This document shows positions 52,957 to 63,111 of a stretch of 64,000 nucleotides of DNA, in pieces. Made by a program: the position numbers and the translations under genes. Each line of letters begins with the position of its first letter. The first letter of the stretch is position 1. The notes beneath the pieces are model-generated. The model worked only from the letters and a program-made list of their open reading frames with translations, did no database searches and had not been told where the DNA came from. The DNA is from Calothrix parasitica NIES-267 (GTDB lineage: Bacteria; Cyanobacteriota; Cyanobacteriia; Cyanobacteriales; Nostocaceae): contig NZ_AP018227.1 in assembly GCF_002368095.1 (NCBI RefSeq), positions 3,567,563 to 3,631,562 on the forward strand, written 5' to 3'.

Positions 52957-53799
52957 AATCTTCACTCCTTCAACACCATGCAATCTTATTTTGCTTTACA
53001 ATAACCGCATAATTTATGAGGATAACCGAATAAATTAAGGTTTATGAATTACAGAATTTAGTAGTCTATATGTACTAATTATACTAATTTAACTTAGCTG
53101 GGCATTGAATTTGAAAATGTGTAGAATCGAAATTATCGCATCAATGTTGAGCTTCCGTTTCCCTACCCCTTTGAACATTGCTTTGGTTGCTTTGGGATTC
53201 TTATCTGCTCAATCGGCTCCCATGGCTAAATAAAATATCCCCCTAGATGATTCTTCCAAATATCTGCGGTTAAGGCTGCCATATTAGAAAAAACGCACCT
53301 TAAAGTGGCACATATAAAATTGATTATTAGGCGCTGCTGATTAAAAGTATGAATAGCGCCCTAACCCCCAATTCTGGGGGAAAAGATAATTATAAGTCCC
53401 ACAATTTTGAGTGATTTAGGGGCTTAACTCTCCGCAGAAAAGTAAATTCATATTTCAATATGACTAACGCCACGCTGCGCTAACAGCAACGCCGATTATT
53501 AAACATATATATGCGTGAAAGATAAAATATTTATCAGATTTTAATTAACTTTTTAATTAACTATATATTTAGATAGATTGACAATTGGGCGTTGCCAATT
53601 TGATGTATATTAGCGTAGCGCGATCGCAAGACCACAATGAATTTATTCGATTGCCAAAAACCTTGTAGAGACGCTATATAATGCCCTACCTTTTGGGAAC
53701 ACCTTCGGTGAACGGGCACCCTTCGCTAATGCGTCTCTACATTTTAATTTATACAAGGTCTGCCACCAAAAGCTGGGGTCATATGCCCTGGGTTTTGAG
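52957..53799. other. Long intergenic region with hairpin repeats, left edge of the sbt segment
   Basis: No gene. Contains a hairpin GGCGCT...AGCGCC at about 53332-53363, CCCCCA-ATTC-TGGGGG at about 53375-53390, a repeat fragment GCCACGCTGCGC at about 53469, a HIP1 octamer near 53621, and an inverted repeat 53664-53741 (arms TGTAGAGACGC / GCGTCTCTACA) related to the 23 bp palindromes. Remnants of coding sequence may lie near 53150-53235 (SFRFPTPLNIALVALGFLSA) but no gene can be supported. Confidence 0.55.
53664..53741. repeat. Enlarged member of the GAGACG palindrome family
   Basis: Arms TGTAGAGACGC (53664-53674) and GCGTCTCTACA (53731-53741) surround a 56-base GC-richer insert that has its own pairing segments (GTGCCCGTT-like). 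Further CCTTG/CAAGG arms lie outside. Confidence 0.7.
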
Positions 53800-54180
<381 letters not shown>

Positions 54181-54258
54181 CACCGCGCGTATAGTGCCTT
54201 TCTAGTCGCCTTGGTCGCCGGTTCGGGGGGACACCAGCAGACCGCGACTCGTGTGGGT

Positions 54259-55377
54259 TCAGCCGGCGGGCATCAGCGCCTGGGCGAGACCGATGAAGAG
54301 CGGTATTCCTATAGCAAGCGCAACCGGCGTGCCGACGGCTGTGGACGAGCCGATGTAAGCAGAGGGATTGGCCGACGGGATACCCGCTCTTAAAGTAGGC
54401 GGTCCAGAGATATCCGAACTGGAAGCGGCAATGACTGCCAGGATTACAACACCGCCGGGGCTGAATCCGGTAACTTCGTGGGCAATCATACCGAAACCAA
54501 AGGCTATTAACCCATGCACTAGCGGCGCTACTGCGGCATATAAGGCGTACCACTGACCCACTTTGCGTAGCTCGCCGATTCTTTCCGTAGCCTCCATACC
54601 CATTACCAACATCAGTATCGAAAGCAGACCGCGGAAGAGGGGGTTGAAAAAGCTATCATAGACTCTTTCCGGCTGGGTTAGTATACCTAGAGCGAGACCA
54701 AGCAGCAATGCTGATAAGGCAGAACCCTGGAGACTTTCCTTGACGATGGGCCATATCTCGACCCGCTTGCTTGGTGCACTGCGCTGCTGGCTGCGATACT
54801 CGACTATGTTACCGCCCTGGCTGCCACCGACATACTCCTGCTTCCTGCTAAGATACTCCTGCTTGCTGAGAGCCTCGTCTGCGGTACTACGCTTCTTGGT
54901 GACATAAACGCTGGCCAAGACAATCGCAGTCACGAGGGCTGGGATATCCATGAAGGGATAGAGTGCGGCGGCCCAAGGTTCGTATGTGATGTTCTCACTT
55001 TCGAGCAGCGTCAGAGCGGCGGCGAGGGTAGAGCCGCTCACGGCACCGAACAAGCCCGCAGTCGCAATGCCATCCACGGTTTTGACGTTTGGCAGCTTGG
55101 CCAATGTGTAGCGCCCGATGAACACGATAAGAATACCTACTACCATGGCAAACAACGCAGGCAATACCATCTGCACCAGGTTGGCATTGCGAATCGCAAT
55201 ACCGCCGCTCAGACCGACTTTTATGAGCAGCATGAAGACGATAAACTTATAGGCCGGATCTGGAATTTGTAGTCGGCTATTTACCGCAGCAACAATCATC
55301 CCACCAATCAAAAAGCCGAGTGTCGGGGACTGCAACTTCGCCAAGAAGAGCGTCAAGAATTCGGACAAAAAATCCAC
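54259..55377 (-). CDS. sbtA: Sodium-dependent bicarbonate transporter SbtA
   Basis: A 372-residue, about ten-helix transporter that takes up bicarbonate with Na+ for the CO2-concentrating mechanism. It matches cyanobacterial SbtA throughout: QSPTLGFLIGGMIVAA, GGIAIRNANL, GLFGAVSGSTLAAAL, ALYPFMDIPALVTAIV, the hydrophilic central loop with EYLSRKQEYVGGSQGG, then WPIVKESLQGSALSALLLGL and SSSDISGPPTLRAGIPSANP. Start is GTG 55377 with AAGGAGG 8-9 bases upstream. Codon use and base composition are unlike the AT-rich neighbours, suggesting transfer from a GC-richer cyanobacterium. Confidence 0.93.
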   Translation of the reverse strand: MDFLSEFLTLFLAKLQSPTLGFLIGGMIVAAVNSRLQIPDPAYKFIVFMLLIKVGLSGGIAIRNANLVQMVLPALFAMVVGILIVFIGRYTLAKLPNVKTVDGIATAGLFGAVSGSTLAAALTLLESENITYEPWAAALYPFMDIPALVTAIVLASVYVTKKRSTADEALSKQEYLSRKQEYVGGSQGGNIVEYRSQQRSAPSKRVEIWPIVKESLQGSALSALLLGLALGILTQPERVYDSFFNPLFRGLLSILMLVMGMEATERIGELRKVGQWYALYAAVAPLVHGLIAFGFGMIAHEVTGFSPGGVVILAVIAASSSDISGPPTLRAGIPSANPSAYIGSSTAVGTPVALAIGIPLFIGLAQALMPAG

Positions 55378-55856
55378 GTTTTAATTCCTCCTTATACCTT
55401 AGATGAATTGATATTTTTAGAACACAAAATTGAGTAATAACTACTTGATAATGCTGATATGAATAGATGTATAGGCTACCGCTGTAAACAGTAGGTAAAC
55501 ACCAGAAAATTTCAATAAAGCGTGTTTTAAAAAGCTTATTAAAACAAAAAGAATCCGCTTGCGGGTTTCCTCTCTACAGCCTTAACATGTATAAAAACTA
55601 CAATACAGCTTTTCATATAAAAAAAACATACCCTAAGCCAGTATTTCTTAAATAAATATTATATTAGATGTATAAGTAAAACTTTATGATTGTTAAATAA
55701 TAATAGTTATACTTATTCAACAATCAATTGAATGCAATGATAATAATTAATTTAAGTCTATGATTAAGTTTTGTTAATATATAGATAAATAATTTTAGGT
55801 AAAAACACTCTTCGTGAGAATATGTAGATTGCACCCTGATTGATAAGTCCCAGTTC
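55378..55856. other. Intergenic region upstream of sbtA
   Basis: Quickly returns to AT-rich sequence after about 55400, marking the right edge of the GC-richer segment. Contains a probable terminator at 55545-55572 and the sbtA promoter region. Confidence 0.5.
55545..55572 (-). terminator. Possible terminator of the adenylate cyclase gene
   Basis: Minus strand AACCCGC-AA-GCGGATT followed by CTTTTTG; one mismatch in a 7 bp stem. Confidence 0.45.
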
Positions 55857-57206
55857 CTAAATTTGTTTTACTAAATAAGTTTGCATTTCTCCTTTGCCTT
55901 TTACTTCAATCAAGCCTCGCGATTCCAATTTGTATTCATCTTTGAATTTATCTTGAAATATATCTTTAACTTGTTCGTAGGTACTTTGAGAAAGTTGAAT
56001 ATTTCCGGGTATTCCATGTGATTCCATGCGACTGGCAATATTAACAGTGTCGCCCCATAAATCATAAATAAACTTTTTAATTCCGATGACTCCCGCAACA
56101 ACTGGACCGGTATTGATTCCAATCCGAATACTGCAGTTATAATTTGTCTCAATATTAAATTGATTAATAGCTTGCTGCATATCTAAAGCCATTTCAATGA
56201 TAGCTTCAGCATGGTCTTCCCGAGGTGATGGTAAACCACCAACTACCATATAAGCATCGCCGATTGTCTTGATTTTTTCTAAACCATGTTTTTCTGCTAA
56301 TTCGTCAAAAGCTGAAAAAATCCGATTAAGTAATGCGACTAATTCTTGAGGTGAAACTTGAGTCGAAAGCTGGGTAAAACCGACTATATCAGCAAATAAA
56401 ACCGTAGCTTCAGCAAAAGCTTCAGCGATAGTCGTTGGTTGTTCCTTCAAGCGATTGGCTACGGTTTCCGGTAATATATTGAGCAGTAAATGCTCAGATT
56501 TTTTCTGTTCTTCCGTTAATTGATTAAAAGTAGTCCGAAGTTTCTCTACTGCGGGGCGAAATATTAATACTCCCTCTAATATTAGTACTAACAAAGTTAA
56601 AGCTAGCAATGCTATTTCAATATGCTTTAATTCCGTAACTGCTGCTGTTGTATATTGGTTATACTCAAGAATTGCTTTATCAACTTGTTTTTCAAACTGT
56701 CGTTCGCTCGCTGTAATTTGTCTTAAAGGTTGGGAAAGCATTAAACGAGGTTGAGTTCTTCCCGACTGTCTTGTTGAGAGTAACTCCTTCGCAGCATCGA
56801 GCATTTTCTTACAATTAGGATGAATCTCCTCAATAATGTTTCTAATGTTTGTGCTTCTACCCGCAGAAACATTCATTGAAGTTTCTAATTGCTGTAAATT
56901 TCGTTCTATAGTTTCCCACTCAACGATAGTTTCTTCAAAATCTTTAACTATACTTTGAGTATTTGTATTATCTTGTTTATACTCGGTAACCTTAAGAGCT
57001 AAAGCCAACTTAGCCAACCTTTGGCTGAGTAGCTGCTGACGTTGAACATTACTAACCACCTCAACATCTACTCGCTGCTGAGATAGCAAGCGCTGAATTA
57101 TAACTTGTCCCGTAATTGATAAACAAGCTATTACAGCTAAAGAGGAAATATAGCGGATTGTTAAACGATGGGTAGGGGATTTTTGTTGCTTATCTATAGT
57201 TATCAT
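55857..57206 (-). CDS. Membrane adenylate cyclase with PilJ-type sensor domain
   Basis: A 449-residue protein. A membrane helix (residues about 20-40), a PilJ/type IV pili MCP-like periplasmic helical domain (SNVQRQQLLSQRLAKLALAL, ending FEKQVDKAILEYNQY), a second helix near 205-230, and a class III cyclase domain from about 255. Metal Asp in VLFADIVGFTQLS and in YDLWGDTVNIASRM; the specificity pair Lys (KIKTIGDAYM) and Asp (YDLWGD) indicates adenylate rather than guanylate cyclase. A PilJ-type sensor would couple surface or nitrogenous signals to cAMP; this is inference. cAMP is also a ligand of SbtB, whose gene lies next door. Confidence 0.87.
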   Translation of the reverse strand: MITIDKQQKSPTHRLTIRYISSLAVIACLSITGQVIIQRLLSQQRVDVEVVSNVQRQQLLSQRLAKLALALKVTEYKQDNTNTQSIVKDFEETIVEWETIERNLQQLETSMNVSAGRSTNIRNIIEEIHPNCKKMLDAAKELLSTRQSGRTQPRLMLSQPLRQITASERQFEKQVDKAILEYNQYTTAAVTELKHIEIALLALTLLVLILEGVLIFRPAVEKLRTTFNQLTEEQKKSEHLLLNILPETVANRLKEQPTTIAEAFAEATVLFADIVGFTQLSTQVSPQELVALLNRIFSAFDELAEKHGLEKIKTIGDAYMVVGGLPSPREDHAEAIIEMALDMQQAINQFNIETNYNCSIRIGINTGPVVAGVIGIKKFIYDLWGDTVNIASRMESHGIPGNIQLSQSTYEQVKDIFQDKFKDEYKLESRGLIEVKGKGEMQTYLVKQI

Positions 57207-57258
57207 AATTCTCAGAAATCTTGAGATATATCAAGTATTCCCAAAAATTGAGAAGATA

Positions 57259-57559
57259 ATAATGGTAATGGGTAATGGGTAATGGGTAATGGGTAATGGG
57301 TAATTGGTAGTTATAGTTTTCTTACTTTTTTCCTGGTAGAAGATTACTTATACTTAATGCGAATTAAGAATATCCCTTATTTCACAAAGGTTTTAAAGCT
57401 CGTTTAAATTTATATTTTTAATTTATCAACGGTCATGGAGAATGCAGAACAAAAAGTATCTCAATGCTAGTTCCCATATTAAACTTAGAATTAAAAAAGT
57501 ATTTCCCTATTACCCATTACCAACTACCAATTACCTATTCCCCATTACCTATTCCCCAT
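57259..57559. repeat. Heptamer arrays between the STAND gene and the cyclase gene
   Basis: Units of GGGTAAT lie at 57259-57310, i.e. ATTACCC in the direction of the cyclase gene they precede. Units of ATTACCT/ATTCCCC lie at 57503-57559, i.e. AGGTAAT in the direction of the STAND gene they follow, and supply its TAG stop. Confidence 0.85.
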
Positions 57560-59945
57560 ACAACAAAGCTTGAGTTTCCTGCGCTTCGGAAACCATACCT
57601 AAATTATCAAAACCAGCTTTAGCTTGATTTGCCCAAGCTTGAGCTACATTGAAATTACCTTGACGAAGTTCTAATCTCGCTAAAGAACGCATTACATAAG
57701 CTCTACTGCAATCATCTTTATTTTCATAGGCTGTTTGCATTCCTTCCATTAAAAATTTCTGCGCTTGTTCTATCTTTCCTTGCTTGATAGAAATATCTGC
57801 TAAAAAGTCTTTAGCAAGAAATATCATTCTTTCCCAGCCAATTTTACGAGATTGCTGGACAATTTCTTGAAATAATAGTTGACTCCTTTGATAATCGCCG
57901 TTTTTATAATAAATTTCTCCTTTATAGTAGAGAACTTGCAGAGAAAGGTGAATTCTTACGGATTCTTCAATAAACGAATCATCCAAAATAGTTTGAACTT
58001 GCTTAATCCAAAATCTTGCAAATCCAAATTGTTTAAGTTGAATGTACCAAACCACAATCCGAATTCCTAAATCTGCTTGCTCCTTAGCTGTTAAATAGTG
58101 ACGTAGTTTCCAAGCTTGGGAAAGTAAATTATCTGCTTGTTTTAAATGTTGTGGTTGTCCAATTAATATTAGTTTCCAAGCATAATCGCTCATCATTCGT
58201 GCAGTATTAAATGAATCTTCCCGTTTTTGGGCTACTTCAATCAACCATGACAGCCAATGTAGAGGAGTGTCCCAGTAATTCAAGCGGTTTTGCCGATATC
58301 TTTGCGAATAAGTATAACAATTGATATACTGCCACAAACTACACACAATACTGTATTTATCTTCGGCAATACACCATTCCATGACCTCACAAATGTTATC
58401 CCATTCTGCTTCTAATTCGTGATAATCGTTCCACTCTTTCTCGTATTTACCACCATATTTTTGAGTAAATTCAAGATAAAAATTTACCCAACTATTGCGT
58501 GCTGCTGATTCAAACTCGGGGTTCGCATGTAATTCCGAGAGAGCAAATTCGCGTGTTAAAGGTAATATATGATAACGCCCTTGTTGGCAACTAATTAAGG
58601 AAAGTTGCTGCAATCTCCCAAAAGCATCTACTGCTATATTATTATCTTCTACTCCTGCAACATTACAAATTGATTCAAATAGCGCGGGTTTAGGAAAAAG
58701 CGCTAAAGCCATCAACATAAAGTAAGACGAATGTCCTTTCAACGATTGCATTGAATTATCAAAGTAAAAGCGCGAAAAGTCGCCTTGATGGCGCATAATC
58801 AAAGGAGAAACATCGACAAATCGATATCCAAATGCTAGCTGACTTACAGCATAAACAATAGCTGCGGGTATTCCTCCAGTAGTTTGATAAAGCTGTCGCG
58901 ATTTATCCAAAGTTAATTCTACATTTTTTTCTTCCGCTTGACTTTGAATTAACGTTAATCCTTCAGTTGGTGTTAAAGGTTGTAAACAAATTCGAGTAAA
59001 GGGAGTTATTTCTCGACTGGTTATGATAACTTTGATCGTTGGAGGTAATTCGTATAAAAAACTGAGAACTTCTTGCTCTTCTTCCAAAGCATCTAAATTA
59101 TCTATTATTAGTAAAGTCGGCATATCTGCCAAACGACTATAAACTTGTTCGTAGGTATCTCTAAAGTTGGTCGTTGCAGTATCCGGACATTTGATAGTGC
59201 GTGCTATGGCTCGTAAAATATCTTGTAAAGTCCGCTCTCGCCATAGTCGAGTTAGAATACCTTTACTGGTAAAGTGTTGAGTTTTAGCTGAAGTAAAGAC
59301 TATAGCTTCAAAAGGAGAATTTGAATCCTTATTTGCTTGTAAATAACGATAAGCAATATCTAACACTAAAGTAGTCTTTCCCACACCCCCCAAACCTTCA
59401 ATGCTTATACGGGGAGTCGGTTGTTCAAACGAAAGTAATTGCAGCAATTTTTTGATTTCTGCGTCTCTGCCAATAAAAGCACTGCAATCGCGAGCTGGTA
59501 AATTATGATAAATTGGCTGTCTTTTTTCTAGCTTATCAAGCTTACTTATATTTTGGTTTTTGATTAATTCTTGATAACTATATAGAGCAATAATTTTTAG
59601 TAAGGTGCTATCTATATTTTTATCTTTCTTCTCAAGCGATATTTTTTCTATGTAGTACGTAGGTATTGTTTCAGCCGACTGTTTTTTCTCTTCACTATTC
59701 GGATTATCTAGATTAATCAAATCGTGCAAAATTATCTGTAAATCCGATTCAATAATTTCAAGAGCGATTATCCAAAATAAAAGGTTGTATAACTTATTTT
59801 CCCCATCCTTTCCCAATTGTTCGGTCGCGTAACCAGATCCCAAGGCTACAGGGGGATATTTTTGACCTTGTGAAGTTGTTTTGAATAATAGCAGTGCGAT
59901 ATTAGATAAGCCCATACATATTTTATACTGCTGTATACGCAACAT
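57549..59945 (-). CDS. STAND ATPase (NB-ARC with C-terminal TPRs)
   Basis: A 798-residue protein. Residues 1-150 are an unrecognised helical N-terminal domain (LYNLLFWIIALEIIESDLQI). NB-ARC core: Walker A EGLGGVGKTTLVLDIAYRYL near 183-202, Walker B LLIIDNLDALEEEQ, VIITSREITPF sensor, then the ARC subdomains with GGIPAAIVYAVSQL. From about 470 to 798: TPR-like helical repeats (YYKGEIYYKNGDYQRSQLLF, SRAYVMRSLARLELRQGNF). STAND ATPases act as ligand-triggered switches; some are anti-phage sensors, others regulators. No effector domain of a known type is visible. The final GGG GAA TAG is within a repeat array. Confidence 0.83.
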   Translation of the reverse strand: MLRIQQYKICMGLSNIALLLFKTTSQGQKYPPVALGSGYATEQLGKDGENKLYNLLFWIIALEIIESDLQIILHDLINLDNPNSEEKKQSAETIPTYYIEKISLEKKDKNIDSTLLKIIALYSYQELIKNQNISKLDKLEKRQPIYHNLPARDCSAFIGRDAEIKKLLQLLSFEQPTPRISIEGLGGVGKTTLVLDIAYRYLQANKDSNSPFEAIVFTSAKTQHFTSKGILTRLWRERTLQDILRAIARTIKCPDTATTNFRDTYEQVYSRLADMPTLLIIDNLDALEEEQEVLSFLYELPPTIKVIITSREITPFTRICLQPLTPTEGLTLIQSQAEEKNVELTLDKSRQLYQTTGGIPAAIVYAVSQLAFGYRFVDVSPLIMRHQGDFSRFYFDNSMQSLKGHSSYFMLMALALFPKPALFESICNVAGVEDNNIAVDAFGRLQQLSLISCQQGRYHILPLTREFALSELHANPEFESAARNSWVNFYLEFTQKYGGKYEKEWNDYHELEAEWDNICEVMEWCIAEDKYSIVCSLWQYINCYTYSQRYRQNRLNYWDTPLHWLSWLIEVAQKREDSFNTARMMSDYAWKLILIGQPQHLKQADNLLSQAWKLRHYLTAKEQADLGIRIVVWYIQLKQFGFARFWIKQVQTILDDSFIEESVRIHLSLQVLYYKGEIYYKNGDYQRSQLLFQEIVQQSRKIGWERMIFLAKDFLADISIKQGKIEQAQKFLMEGMQTAYENKDDCSRAYVMRSLARLELRQGNFNVAQAWANQAKAGFDNLGMVSEAQETQALLYGE

Positions 59946-60424
59946 TTATGCCTAATGTACCGCAATAATATCACTTAAAAACTTGATTGATACTCGAATG
60001 AAGGAAAGTTTTTGATGTAACACTTTTAGAACTGGAACCAAAGCTGAAATTAGTATTTTTCTTACCTTGACTATCCCTAATGCGTGTCAAAGAGTCTTTA
60101 TTCATGAAAATACATGTACATATTATACAAAATCAATAAAATAATCACTATTGGTAAAGCAAAACACTATTAATGCAAATTTTGTCAACAGTAAAAACTA
60201 CAATATTGTAAAATAATATATGTGCCAGTTTTGATAATGGAATCGGAAATAGCAGATTCTGATTGGTATTTAATTATAGAAACAAACCAAACAGATGATG
60301 GTAGTCAGTAACAGGGTTTCTACAAATTAAAATTACGTATCGCGATTATGGTTTGAGTGCGTCTACCTGCTTTGTTGATGGAATTGCGTTTCTAACAACT
60401 TTATTAATCGTAATAATTGCAATT
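59946..60424. other. Divergent region between STAND gene and GRDP-like gene
   Basis: AT-rich, no array or clear gene. A weak open stretch 60230-60310 (ESEIADSDWYLIIETNQTDD) may be a fragment but lacks a full frame. Confidence 0.4.
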
Positions 60425-60949
60425 ATGTTATCAACTCAAACAGGTTTATATCAGGATAGTCAATTGTTTATAAACAAACTCAACCAGCTAGATTTAAGAA
60501 CTATTGCTCATGAATTAATGCATGCTTCAGAAAAGGAAAAATGGTCTTTTGAACAGACAAAACAAGCTCTAAATCATTATTCAATGTTTTTGTGGTTAAT
60601 TAATCTCTACCCCGACCGTAAATTAGTTCCAACTCAGGAAATTGATAGAGTTTGGCATTATCATATTCTCGATACAATGAAATATGCAGAAGACTGCCAA
60701 ATGTTATTTGGTCGATTTATCCATCATTTTCCTTATTTTGGTAAACGGGGGAAAGTAGATAAAAAAAATCTATATACGGCTTTTAGAGAAACTCAAAAAT
60801 TATTTCAACAGCACTTTGGTATAGATTTAGCAACAGTCGAAGAATCATTGCAAATAACTGACTGTCAGCCAGTAATTTATCCTGAAAAAATGGCCCGTCC
60901 AGTTGTGGATATGAAAATAGATTATTTAGGATGTGCTGTGAGATTTTAA
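60425..60949 (+). CDS. Glycine-rich-domain-protein-like (DUF1399) protein
   Basis: A 174-residue protein from ATG 60425; a TTG at 60353 would add a hydrophobic 24-residue lead (TTLLIVIIAIM) not typical of the family. Markers: WLINLYPDRKLVPTQEIDRVWHYHILDT and YAEDCQMLFGRFIHHFPYFG, a conserved D/H-rich core that looks metal-binding. Similar modules occur in plant glycine-rich domain proteins and cyanobacterial hypotheticals. Role unknown. Confidence 0.72.
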   Translation: MLSTQTGLYQDSQLFINKLNQLDLRTIAHELMHASEKEKWSFEQTKQALNHYSMFLWLINLYPDRKLVPTQEIDRVWHYHILDTMKYAEDCQMLFGRFIHHFPYFGKRGKVDKKNLYTAFRETQKLFQQHFGIDLATVEESLQITDCQPVIYPEKMARPVVDMKIDYLGCAVRF

Positions 60950-61010
60950 TCCGAACGAAAAAAATTAAAAAAATTGAGAGTGGAATATACCCCAAATGTG
61001 AGAAGGTAAG

Positions 61011-61060
61011 TAAAGGTTAAAGGTGGGAATATAAAAAGTTAGGAGTTAGGAGTTAGGAAT
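61011..61060. repeat. Heptamer array after the GRDP-like gene
   Basis: One AAAGGTT pair and four GGAGTTA units in plus orientation, between the GRDP-like gene and ccaA. Confidence 0.75.
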
Positions 61061-61135
61061 AAAAAATGACTCCTCCGTTCTCCATTCCCACGCTTGCTTT
61101 CTCACTCTTCCGTAAATATGTAAATCAATCTAGAT

Positions 61136-61885
61136 ATGAAAAAACTAGTAAAGGGTCTGCGCGAATTTAAAGCGAATTATTACAGTACCCATAGAGAATT
61201 ATTTGAACAACTTTCTCACGGTCAAAAACCTAGAGTTTTATTTATTACTTGTTCCGACTCTCGCGTAGACCCCAATCTAATTACTCAAGCTGGAGTCGGT
61301 GAATTATTTGTCATCCGTAATGCTGGTAATATTATTCCTCCCTATGGAGCCACAAATGGCGGTGAAGGGGCGACTATTGAGTATGCGGTACAGGCTTTAT
61401 GTATTAACCAAATTATTATCTGCGGTCATTCTCATTGCGGTGCGATGAAGGGGCTAATGAAGTTAAATAAATTACAGTCAGACATGCCTTTAGTGTTTGA
61501 TTGGCTTAAATATGCTGAAGCTACCAGACGTTTAGTTTTAGACCATTACAGCGAATACGAAGGGGAAGATTTATTAGAAATAATGGTTGCTGAAAACGTC
61601 TTGACGCAAATTGATAATTTACGTACCTATCCAACAATTCACTCCAAACTTTATCAAAAGCAGATTAAGATTTACGCTTGGATTTATCAAATTGAAACTG
61701 GAGAAGTTTTAGCATACGACCCAGAAAGTCATGCTTACACTACACCTCAAAGTCAGGTAAACGAATATGAAACTGAGGAAGTAAGCGAACCAGTAATAGA
61801 CCAGAGCAATTACGAAAATCTCGGTTTTCCCATGACACGTTTATCAAGGGAACAAATGAATCGCATTTATCAAGGTTCTAATTAG
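61136..61885 (+). CDS. ccaA: Beta-carbonic anhydrase (CcaA/IcfA)
   Basis: A 249-residue beta-class enzyme interconverting CO2 and bicarbonate, normally inside carboxysomes. Zinc ligands C39 (CSDSR), H98 and C101 (GHSHCGAM) with the D41-R43 dyad; the same numbering as Synechocystis CcaA. VIRNAGNIIPPYGATNGGEGATIEYA and GLMKLNKLQSDMPLVFDWLKYAEATRRLV also match. The C-terminal extension is shorter than in Synechocystis but keeps the end pattern LSREQMNRIYQGS, thought to help carboxysome association. Together with sbtAB it gives the window a CO2-concentrating theme. The TAG stop is in a TTGTTAG array. Confidence 0.92.
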   Translation: MKKLVKGLREFKANYYSTHRELFEQLSHGQKPRVLFITCSDSRVDPNLITQAGVGELFVIRNAGNIIPPYGATNGGEGATIEYAVQALCINQIIICGHSHCGAMKGLMKLNKLQSDMPLVFDWLKYAEATRRLVLDHYSEYEGEDLLEIMVAENVLTQIDNLRTYPTIHSKLYQKQIKIYAWIYQIETGEVLAYDPESHAYTTPQSQVNEYETEEVSEPVIDQSNYENLGFPMTRLSREQMNRIYQGSN

Positions 61886-62262
61886 TTGTTAGTTGTTAGT
61901 AATCAGTTGTTAGTAGAGTGGGTTGAATGAAACGCTAATTATATTCTTTGGGAAATTTATCCATAGTGGGAGCATCTCGCTCCCTGCTAGTTATGAAATA
62001 TCCCTGCTAATTATGAGATAATTTTTATTTAAATATAGGACTTACGTAATTGTCACAAGACCCTGCTGGTGCGTGACACTGAAAACATTGTTACTAAGTT
62101 CGCAGTTGCTCAAAGTGTCACAGCACCCTACAAGAAAAATATGCCAGTTGCGACCATTCCTAAAATAATTCAAATTCAAATTCAAATTCAAATTCAAATT
62201 CAAATTAATCATTCAAGCTTATAATTCGAGCTTTTATTTTTCAATATATATTCGGAGATTAC
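61881..62262. repeat. Arrays and inverted element between ccaA and cphB
   Basis: TTGTTAG units at 61881-61916 (with the ccaA stop); a ~104 bp element at 62037-62140 that recurs inverted after cphB; a hexamer array AAATTC at 62165-62206 (about seven units). Confidence 0.8.
62037..62140. repeat. ~100 bp element flanking cphB, left copy
   Basis: Starts AGGACTTACGTAATTGTCAC, includes GGTGCGTGACACT and AAGTGTCACAGCACCCTACA, which can pair with each other. The right copy lies in reverse at 63126-63228. Confidence 0.8.
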
Positions 62263-63111
62263 ATGACGCAGAATAGCATCCGTGGGCCGCTGTTAATTAT
62301 CGGTGGTGCGGAAGATAGGCAAGGGGAATGCGAGATTCTGCGAGAATTTGTTCGCTATGCAGGTGGGACAAAAGCAAAAATTGTGATTATCACCGCTGCG
62401 ACAGATTTACCTTTAGAAGTAGGACAACAATACATTGGTATATTTGAGCGTTTAGGTGCAGAAGATGCTCGTGTCATCGATACCAGAAGCAAAGAAGATG
62501 CATATTCTTATGAGGTGTTGGAAAACGTAGAAAAAGCTACCGGGGTCTTTTTTACAGGAGGAGACCAAGCGAAAGTTATCGATACTATCAAAGATACCGA
62601 TTTAGACGCAGCGATTCACCGACGATTTGCTGAAGGAATAATAGTAGCAGGTACCAGTGCTGGAGCTGCGATAATGCCGGATATTATGATTGTTGATGGA
62701 GATTCCGAAACCAACCCTCGGATGGAAATCGTCAAAATGTCTCCTGGAATGGGTTTTTTCCCAGGAGTAATTATAGACCAGCATTTTTTGCAACGCGCTC
62801 GCATAGGACGTTTGATTTCAGCTTTAACCCAACACAGAAAAGCTGTTTTAGGATTCGGGATAGATGAAAATACCGCAATATTGGTTATCGGTAACAAAAT
62901 TCAAGTAATTGGAGAAAACGCAGTTACTATCATTGACGAGTCAGATATGAGTCACAGCAATATTGAGAATATTTTGAAAGACGAAGGATTAGCCATTTGC
63001 AATGCAAAATTGCATATTTTGACCAAAGGATATGAATTCGACTTAGAAACTCGTAAACCGATTTTTAATCAGTTAACAGTTAACAGTCAACAGTCAACAG
63101 TTAACAGTTAA
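62263..63111 (+). CDS. cphB: Cyanophycinase
   Basis: A 282-residue serine exopeptidase that degrades the nitrogen reserve cyanophycin to beta-Asp-Arg. GTSAGA carries the nucleophile Ser132 (same number as Synechocystis CphB); FFTGGDQAKV, a conserved Gln/His region VIIDQHFLQRARIGR and GFGIDENTA complete the active site. The last ~14 residues (NQLTVNSQQ, STVNS) are encoded by a CAGTTAA heptamer array and have replaced or extended the normal end. cphA, commonly next door, is absent; instead ~100 bp inverted repeats flank the gene. Confidence 0.93.
   Translation: MTQNSIRGPLLIIGGAEDRQGECEILREFVRYAGGTKAKIVIITAATDLPLEVGQQYIGIFERLGAEDARVIDTRSKEDAYSYEVLENVEKATGVFFTGGDQAKVIDTIKDTDLDAAIHRRFAEGIIVAGTSAGAAIMPDIMIVDGDSETNPRMEIVKMSPGMGFFPGVIIDQHFLQRARIGRLISALTQHRKAVLGFGIDENTAILVIGNKIQVIGENAVTIIDESDMSHSNIENILKDEGLAICNAKLHILTKGYEFDLETRKPIFNQLTVNSQQSTVNS

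Noticed and set aside
53150-53240. Short protein-like stretch upstream of sbtB's downstream region
   Set aside because: About 25 residues of plausible composition but no start, stop context or family match.
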